NCBI GenBank assembly: GCA_902491415.1
Contig: CABUHP010000051.1
Location: 1-9,215, forward strand
Direction of reading: 5' to 3'
DNA: 9,215 bases
From: an uncultured Collinsella sp.
GTDB taxonomy: Bacteria > Actinomycetota > Coriobacteriia > Coriobacteriales > Coriobacteriaceae
Positions 4,404-9,215 of the stretch are shown in pieces. Numbering within the stretch: the first letter of the stretch is position 1; every line of letters begins with the position of its first letter. Below the pieces are notes generated by a model. That model did not search any database, was not told the origin of the DNA, and saw nothing but the letters and a program-made list of their open reading frames with translations. A program made the position numbers and the translations under genes.

Positions 4404-6641
4404 TTACTCGCTATAGCGGGTGGCGATGGCGGCTCGCACCATGCCGGTGCTCATGAGGTAGGTCACCAGGAAGTAGCCACCGTATGCTGCCAGGAAGATT
4501 GCACAGGTGAGGCCCACGGTACCGCCGATGCTCATATTGCCGAAAATGCTCACCAGCTCGATGATCACCTTAAGTGCCACAAAGGAGTGCGCCAAGCCCA
4601 CCGCCAACGGGAACAGGAAGAACACCGCTTGCTGCGCCATCACCGAATGGCGAATCTGGCGGTCGTCGCAGCCGATCTGTGCCAGCACACGATAGCTGCG
4701 GCTGCCGTCGGCCACGTTGGAGAGTTGCTGGATCGACAGAATCGCCGCGCATGCAACGACCAATACAAAGCCAATGTAGATGGCTAGGTAGCTAATAAGA
4801 CCGTTCATTTGCGCTGCTTGCGTGTACATCTCGGAGCGTGTGATGAAGGTTCCCCACACCCCCGGCTCTTTGCCGTCAACGAGCAGATTGTCGAGCAAAG
4901 TGTATTTAATGCTCTCGTCTGCCTCGGTCGTATCCATCCCCTGTTTGTAGTTAACGAGCAGGCTACTGGAATACGGCTGCAGATTAAGTTGGGACAACAG
5001 CTCGTCGGCAACGACGACGGTACCCGGATTACTGCCCATCGCCGAGTTGGCGATGGCCGCCGTATCTTCGTCCGACTTATCGGTTGCGGGCTTGAGCTCA
5101 TGCCCGCCCAAGGTGAGGGTATGGCCGCCAGCCATATACTTGGTGTACATGTCGACCAGCTCGCCGCCCATATCACACGTGAGCAGATACTGGTCGTGAC
5201 CGATATGCACCGGCTCCTCGCCCATCATCTGACGCAGTTTGTTGTACTGGCTCGCCGGCGTCACAAACAGACCCATCGCATCGGCATTGCTACCCCCGAA
5301 CGCCTTGGGAAGCTTTTCGCCCATGATCTTGCACATCTCACTTGGAGTCACCGAAGGATTCGAGCCGCCAAGCGGGTAACTCAGATACGAATCGATCTGC
5401 ACATGCTCACCGGCAACATCGGAGATATCGACCTTCTTGCCGGTCTCGTCGTTGTTGTCCGCCGACTTGTCCTTAATACCATCTGCAACGTTATCGTGAT
5501 CGATACGATCGCCGTGCCATGCGGAGTACAAATCGACCGTACTATCGGCCAGCACCATTCGATCGGCCTCAGACGGATTGAAAGACTCTTTGTAGAAGTC
5601 GAGCGTATCGGGCGTGTAATAGACATACGTCTGAGACACGTCAACAGGGTTATAGCGCTCCAGGTTCTCGTTCATCACGTTGGCAATCGACATACCGCAC
5701 GTCACCGGGGTGATGGCCAAAAACAGGAGCATCGCGATGACGCCCATCGAAAAGCACACCGTGTTGACCTTGGCCGCAAGCTGGCGCACGGTAAACATGT
5801 TGAGGCCGCGCCAATACACGCCGCGCAGGCTCTGCAGCAGCTTGATAAGCATGCCCGAGAGTCCCCAGAACAGGGCAAAGGTGCCCACGGTAACCATAGC
5901 GGTCGTAATACCAAACTGGTTCATGGCCTCTTGCAGCTTGCTGTCCGTCGCGGTTAGCGGGAACCCATCACGTAGCAGACGGTAATAGGCCACGCCCACA
6001 AGCACCACGCCCACGGCAAAGATGGCAATCGCAATCCAGGGGTTGCGTGTCTTGATGCTCTCGTTGCGACGCTCGGCACCCATAAGCTCGATGAGTTTGG
6101 TACGCCGCACGGCGCGAAGGTTCAGCAGTAGCGTGAGCACAAACATTACGAGCATGCAGGCAAGGGTCAGATTGAACGCATGCACCGAGAAAAAGAAGTG
6201 GAAATTGGCGATCTGTGTCTTAAAGAGCGAGGCCGTAAAGAACGTCATGAGCTGGGAGAGTCCCACACCCAGCACAATGCCGGCGACAAAGGCGCCGACC
6301 GAAACAATCACCGTCTCGAGCGCCATGATCGTGGCGACGCGCCCGCGCCCCATGCCGAGCACCTGGTACAGGCCAAACTCCTTCTTGCGGCGTTTCATGA
6401 TGAAGTTATTGGCATACACCATTAAAAAGGCCATGACACCGGCCAAAAAGTACGTCAGGTTGCCGAGCATGCTGCCCATAACCTGCGCCAAGCCCTTTTC
6501 ATCGATGCCGGCGATGTCGACCTGCATCGAGATGGTGTTAAAGGCATAGAAGACCGTAACGCCCAGGGTGAGCGTCAAAAGGTAGACGAGATAGTCGCGG
6601 CCGGCGCGGCGGACGTTACCCCAAGCGAGTTTACAGAGCAT
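4404..6641 (-). CDS. BceB-type ABC transporter permease (FtsX family)
   Basis: A 745-residue membrane protein of the permease class that pairs with a BceA-type ATPase for sensing or removing antimicrobial peptides. The N-terminus, [20 protein letters not shown], is typical. Hydrophobic segments lie at about residues 18-38, 60-80, 107-135, 155-175, 202-220, 245-268 and 292-315. They are followed by an extracellular domain of roughly 295 residues (about 316-612), then three final segments (about 613-637, 669-693 and 706-728). Two FtsX-like blocks are visible, FGLYQVLGMGRGRV near 89 and YRVLAQIGCDDRQI near 648. The extracellular domain is larger than the roughly 200 residues I recall for B. subtilis BceB. 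I prefer ATG at 6639-6641, preceded by GAGGG, over a GTG at 6651-6653; either start overlaps the ATPase gene end, indicating translational coupling. No BceRS-like two-component system is adjacent. The substrate is unknown. Confidence 0.9.
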   Translation of the reverse strand: MLCKLAWGNVRRAGRDYLVYLLTLTLGVTVFYAFNTISMQVDIAGIDEKGLAQVMGSMLGNLTYFLAGVMAFLMVYANNFIMKRRKKEFGLYQVLGMGRGRVATIMALETVIVSVGAFVAGIVLGVGLSQLMTFFTASLFKTQIANFHFFFSVHAFNLTLACMLVMFVLTLLLNLRAVRRTKLIELMGAERRNESIKTRNPWIAIAIFAVGVVLVGVAYYRLLRDGFPLTATDSKLQEAMNQFGITTAMVTVGTFALFWGLSGMLIKLLQSLRGVYWRGLNMFTVRQLAAKVNTVCFSMGVIAMLLFLAITPVTCGMSIANVMNENLERYNPVDVSQTYVYYTPDTLDFYKESFNPSEADRMVLADSTVDLYSAWHGDRIDHDNVADGIKDKSADNNDETGKKVDISDVAGEHVQIDSYLSYPLGGSNPSVTPSEMCKIMGEKLPKAFGGSNADAMGLFVTPASQYNKLRQMMGEEPVHIGHDQYLLTCDMGGELVDMYTKYMAGGHTLTLGGHELKPATDKSDEDTAAIANSAMGSNPGTVVVADELLSQLNLQPYSSSLLVNYKQGMDTTEADESIKYTLLDNLLVDGKEPGVWGTFITRSEMYTQAAQMNGLISYLAIYIGFVLVVACAAILSIQQLSNVADGSRSYRVLAQIGCDDRQIRHSVMAQQAVFFLFPLAVGLAHSFVALKVIIELVSIFGNMSIGGTVGLTCAIFLAAYGGYFLVTYLMSTGMVRAAIATRYSE

Positions 6642-7416
6642 CGGAGCCCTCACCGCCCATCATGGCAACGACCTCCATAATGCGGTCGAAGAACTCTCGG
6701 CGGTCGGTGTCGCCGCGGCGCAGCTCGGTGAAGATCTTGCCGTCGCGAATGAACAGCACACGGCTCGTGTAGCTGGCGGCAAAGCTGTCGTGCGTGACCA
6801 TGAGCACCGTGGCGCGCAGGCGGCGGTTAAGGGCCTCCAGGCTCTCGAGCAACAGGCGGGCGCTCTTGGAATCGAGGGCGCCGGTAGGCTCGTCGGCCAT
6901 GATCATGGTGGGGTCGGTGACGAGCGCGCGAGCCGCGGCAACGCGCTGCTGCTGGCCGCCGGACATCTGGTAGGGATACTTGTCGAGCACCTGGCTGATG
7001 GACAGGCGCGCGGCCACATCCTGCACGCGGGTCGAGATCTCTGCCGAGTTTGTGCGGGCGATGGTGAGCGGCAGGGCGATGTTCTCGCGTGCCGTGAGCG
7101 TATCGAGCAGGTTGGAGTCCTGGAAGATAAAGCCGAGTTCCTCGCGGCGGAACTGCGAGAGCTTGGCCTGCTTCATGCGCGTAACGTCCTGGCCGTTGAT
7201 GCGGATCGTGCCACTTGTGGCGCTATCGATGGTCGACACGCAGTTGAGCAACGTCGACTTGCCCGAGCCCGAAGCGCCCATGATGCCAACGAATTCGCCG
7301 CGGTTGACGGTAAAGCTGACGTCGTTGAGCGCACGGGTCACGTTGCGTAGCGCTCCGTATACCTTTTCGAGATGCGCGACCTCCAGTACCGGGGTCGCCA
7401 TGTGCGTGGTTTGCAT
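6631..7416 (-). CDS. BceA-type ABC transporter ATP-binding protein
   Basis: A 261-residue cytoplasmic ATPase of the MacB/LolD/BceA branch that drives the overlapping permease. All nucleotide-binding motifs are intact: Walker [10 protein letters not shown] (residues 47-55), Q-loop in FIFQD (Gln99), signature MSGGQQQR (151-158), Walker B MIMADEP with catalytic Glu176, D-loop GALD, and the switch His209 in VTHD. The ATG at 7414-7416 is supported by AAAGGA six bases upstream; an internal ATG five codons later is less well placed. Its stop (6631-6633) lies inside the 5' end of the permease gene, so the two form an operon with the ATPase first. The gene is divergent from the Nudix-Vsr gene. Confidence 0.95.
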   Translation of the reverse strand: MQTTHMATPVLEVAHLEKVYGALRNVTRALNDVSFTVNRGEFVGIMGASGSGKSTLLNCVSTIDSATSGTIRINGQDVTRMKQAKLSQFRREELGFIFQDSNLLDTLTARENIALPLTIARTNSAEISTRVQDVAARLSISQVLDKYPYQMSGGQQQRVAAARALVTDPTMIMADEPTGALDSKSARLLLESLEALNRRLRATVLMVTHDSFAASYTSRVLFIRDGKIFTELRRGDTDRREFFDRIMEVVAMMGGEGSDAL

Positions 7417-7564
7417 ACCGAGTCCTTTCTTGCAATTAGTCTACGGCATCTATAGTCGCAAGAAGACGAGTCGGCTACCATCGATATGGCTTACGCTTGC
7501 CTTACCGTTGTGTAAGGTACGGTTAGCTACCCTGCCGCGTGTTGATGTTGAGAGAGGACTCCTG
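7417..7564. promoter_or_regulatory. Divergent intergenic region with inverted repeat
   Basis: This 148-base gap must hold the start signals for both the ABC operon (minus) and the Nudix-Vsr gene (plus). A perfect inverted repeat CCTTAC-N6-GTAAGG lies at 7500-7517 and is a plausible operator for either gene. On the minus strand, TATAGA near 7449-7454 is a weak -10 candidate without a good -35. On the plus strand no promoter stands out. The plus-strand Shine-Dalgarno AGAGGA is at 7553-7558, six bases before the TTG start. Confidence 0.45.
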
Positions 7565-8554
7565 TTGAAGACTGTTCATGTCGCCGCTGGGATCATTCGC
7601 AAGGAAGGATCCGATGAGCTGCTTGCCGTGCAGCGCGGCTACGGCGACATGCAGGGACTTTGGGAGTTTCCCGGCGGCAAGCTCATGCGCGGCGAGTCGT
7701 CCGAGGACGCCGTACGCCGCGAGCTCATGGAAGAGCTGCAGGTAAAAGTCACCAACCTGCGCGATTTTTACACCGTTGAGTACAACTACCCCGATTTCCA
7801 TCTCTCGATGGAGTGCTACTACTGCTCACTGGCTAAAGAGTCTGGCGAGCCCCAGAAACACGACCGCCAGCTTGATATCCGCTGGATTCCGCGCACCTCG
7901 CTTGCCACCGTTGAGTGGATGCCCGCCGACAAAGGGCTTATCGATGCTCTGATTGAGTTGAGGGAAGATCGGCTTGAGGCCAACGGCACTGCCAACAACG
8001 CCGACGCCACCGCGACCGACGAGCCCGCCACCAAGACCAAGCGCGCACCTAAGCGCCGCAGCAAGAAGCGTCCCAAGCCCGGCTTGCTGGACGGCATCGA
8101 TACCTCGGACCTCTCCGCTGACGAGCGCGAACTGGTCCGCCGTCGCGCCGCCATCAAAAAGTCCATGAAGGGCAACAAACGCGCCAACACCAAGCCCGAG
8201 CTGCTCGTACGACAGCGCCTGCGCGCCGCAGGCCTTACGGGATACCGTCTGGAATGGAAGGTGCCCGGAAAACCCGACATCGCCTTCCCCGGGCGCAAGA
8301 TCGCCATCTTCGTCAACGGCTGCTTTTGGCATCGCTGCCCTAAGTGCAATCCGAGCCAGCCCAAGCGCAATGTTGAATTTTGGGAGGCAAAGTTTCGCCG
8401 CAACGTCGAGCGCGACCGTGCTGCCGTGGCAGCACTCACTCAAATGGGCTGGACGCCCATAACCATCTGGGAATGCGAGCTCAAAAAAGACCGCATCGAC
8501 GCCACCATGGAAAAGGTCATCGAGCAGGTGCGGGCTGCAGAGCCGCAGCGCTAA
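7565..8554 (+). CDS. Fusion of MutT-like Nudix hydrolase and Vsr-like mismatch endonuclease
   Basis: A single 329-residue frame with two enzyme domains. Residues 1-135 are a Nudix hydrolase of the MutT/8-oxo-dGTP type. WEFPGGK (33-39) leads into the Nudix box from Gly38 with Glu44, Arg52, Glu53, Glu56 and Glu57; the box glycine near its end is Gln59. EWMPADKGLI (117-126) resembles the MutT C-terminal helix entry. Residues 136-189 are an Ala/Thr-rich then Lys/Arg-rich linker, basic at about 158-172. Residues 190-329 are Vsr-like: TKPE with Glu212, PGKPD with Asp238 (the catalytic aspartate of Vsr), GCFWHRCPKC with intercalating Phe254-Trp255, His256 and zinc-ligand cysteines, NVERDR, and GWTPITIWECEL with Cys304. 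The TTG start at 7565 follows AGAGGA by six bases and begins MKTVHVAAGI, as Nudix proteins do; earlier in-frame ATGs lie in sequence antisense to the ABC gene. Vsr nicks next to T in T:G mismatches. No dcm-like methylase is in the window. Domain calls are firm; joint function is inferred. Confidence 0.9.
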   Translation: MKTVHVAAGIIRKEGSDELLAVQRGYGDMQGLWEFPGGKLMRGESSEDAVRRELMEELQVKVTNLRDFYTVEYNYPDFHLSMECYYCSLAKESGEPQKHDRQLDIRWIPRTSLATVEWMPADKGLIDALIELREDRLEANGTANNADATATDEPATKTKRAPKRRSKKRPKPGLLDGIDTSDLSADERELVRRRAAIKKSMKGNKRANTKPELLVRQRLRAAGLTGYRLEWKVPGKPDIAFPGRKIAIFVNGCFWHRCPKCNPSQPKRNVEFWEAKFRRNVERDRAAVAALTQMGWTPITIWECELKKDRIDATMEKVIEQVRAAEPQR

Positions 8555-8740
8555 CAGCGAGCATTCACACGCTCCGCACGTCTGCGCCACATCCACGTCA
8601 CAAACCTTAGAAAGCCCTTAAGCTCAAAACCTTTCAAGAGTGTTACTCGATACCTCTGACCTGCAGTTTCATCGTAACACCAAACCAGGTTAAGCCTTTC
8701 TTTAGCGCTTCTTTGCAGCAGCCGCGGCATAATACTGCCA

Positions 8741-8772
8741 GCGCACGGGACCTAGCAGCACACCCCGTGCGC
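8741..8772. other. Perfect 9-bp GC-rich hairpin
   Basis: GCGCACGGG (8741-8749) pairs with CCCGTGCGC (8764-8772) around a 14-base loop and is followed by AACCTTTT on the plus strand. It lies about 190 bases after the Nudix-Vsr stop and 36 bases before the start of a doubtful small ORF. It could be a weak terminator or a leader hairpin. I see no gene between 8555 and 8807 and no clear terminator directly behind the Nudix-Vsr gene. Confidence 0.4.
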
Positions 8773-8807
8773 AACCTTTTGGTGGACATCGAGGAGGCCG
8801 CATAAGC

Positions 8808-9017
8808 ATGCATTCTTCCAATGCCGTAACACGGCAGCCATCCCTGAAACATGCAAACCTTTTCTCCTTCCCCCCGACACAGAGAAACGGCCTCCTCGAC
8901 TCCCCAACCCCAAAACCCAAACGCTCAACCGACCAGAGCCTCAACCTGCGAGCATCGTTCGAAAAGCTCCAAGCATCCCTAGACAAAACCTTCCCCAACC
9001 AAGCCCGGGCATACTAA
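8808..9017 (+). CDS. Doubtful small ORF, 69 residues, hypothetical
   Basis: ATG at 8808 is preceded by GAGGAGG about ten bases upstream, a reasonable but slightly distant ribosome site. The predicted peptide starts MHSSNAVTRQPS, is rich in Pro, Ser and Lys, and ends with a possible amphipathic stretch, LRASFEKLQASLDKTF. I recognise no family, signal peptide or membrane segment. The codons reflect a local excess of C over G that continues past the stop, so the frame may be a by-product of composition. It is a possible gene or a remnant of one; a minus-strand frame over the same bases (8702-8998) looks even less gene-like. Confidence 0.25.
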   Translation: MHSSNAVTRQPSLKHANLFSFPPTQRNGLLDSPTPKPKRSTDQSLNLRASFEKLQASLDKTFPNQARAY

Positions 9018-9100
9018 CCCCTCATCAACAAAGAAGCCCTAACGCCCCATCCCATCAGCCCCGACGCCACAAGGGCGATTGAGCAGGGCCGTCCGGAAAC

Positions 9101-9215
9101 GGGAAAGGGCCTATCTCTCAGAACATTCCGCAGGACGGAGGAAGCCCCGCAGCGCGTAGCGCGCAGCGGGGCTTCCGACATGTCCGAGGACGTTCTGAGA
9201 GATAGGCCCTTTCCC
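9101..9215. repeat. Large inverted repeat (24-bp arms) around a GC-rich hairpin, reaching the window end
   Basis: Bases 9101-9124 and 9192-9215 are perfect reverse complements (24 of 24; left arm begins GGGAAAGGGCC). Between them, GGAAGCCCCGC (9140-9150) pairs with GCGGGGCTTCC (9166-9176), and GCGCG (9152-9156) pairs with CGCGC (9160-9164) around TAG, all symmetric about base 9158. The intervening arms (9125-9139 and 9177-9191) are mostly unpaired, with GGAC/GTCC possible. There is no coding potential and no U-run. Because the right arm ends at the last base, it may extend further. It could be a MITE-like element, a strong bidirectional terminator, or a fold-back at a contig edge. Confidence 0.8.

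Noticed and set aside
4809..5957. 382-residue plus-strand open frame opposite the ABC permease
   Set aside because: It is the complement of the permease extracellular domain; composition and lack of motifs mark it as a shadow frame.
6980..7564. In-frame 5' extension of the Nudix-Vsr gene to an ATG at 6980
   Set aside because: The extension is antisense to the ATPase gene, and its translation is unlike a Nudix N-terminus. TTG at 7565 has a well-spaced AGAGGA and begins with the family-typical MKTVHVAAGI.
8702..8998. 98-residue minus-strand frame ending in a run of alanines and KKR
   Set aside because: It starts at TTG without a ribosome site, is rich in AGG and GGG codons, and has no domain; the composition simply mirrors the C-rich plus strand.
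8555..9215. CRISPR array, tRNA or rRNA in the intergenic end region
   Set aside because: There are no regularly spaced direct repeats, no cloverleaf and no rRNA-like sequence; the only repeat is the single inverted repeat at 9101-9215.

Overview
The window looks like chromosomal DNA from a GC-rich gut actinobacterium of the Coriobacteriia, most like Collinsella. That placement is inferred from gene content, the style of the proteins and base composition; no rRNA or other phylogenetic marker is present. There are six protein genes that I consider real, four of them on the minus strand. They are separated by intergenic stretches that are unusually rich in hairpins.

Layout. 1-755 (+): 3' part of a class I DAHP synthase gene (first step of the shikimate pathway), cut by the window edge. 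755-1089: convergent intergenic region holding two copies of a structured repeat. 1090-2295 (-): agmatine deiminase. 2296-2663: hairpin-dense stretch between the two agmatine genes. 2664-4094 (-): APC-family transporter, probably the agmatine/putrescine exchanger that feeds the deiminase. 4095-4403: upstream region of the transporter, with a perfect palindrome and another copy of the repeat. 4404-6641 and 6631-7416 (-): an overlapping BceAB-type ABC pair (large FtsX permease and its ATPase). 7417-7564: divergent regulatory region. 7565-8554 (+): one continuous gene fusing a MutT-like Nudix hydrolase to a Vsr-like mismatch endonuclease through a basic linker. 8555-9100: no convincing gene, with a strongly C-over-G stretch. 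9101-9215: a perfect 24-bp inverted repeat around a GC-rich hairpin, ending exactly at the window edge.

Functional reading. The transporter and deiminase should import agmatine and convert it to N-carbamoylputrescine. The putrescine carbamoyltransferase and carbamate kinase that usually complete the ATP-yielding pathway are not in the window. The ABC pair is of the type used for peptide-antibiotic sensing and resistance, but no two-component system is adjacent. The Nudix-Vsr fusion joins nucleotide-pool sanitation and T:G mismatch nicking, two mutation-avoidance activities normally found on separate proteins.

The two most interesting items are this fusion and the repeat family. Two copies of the repeat (755-902 and 4221-4367) show several compensatory base-pair changes. 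A third (992-1075) carries the same internal-loop sequences with the two loop strands exchanged, which suggests an RNA element rather than a simple DNA repeat.
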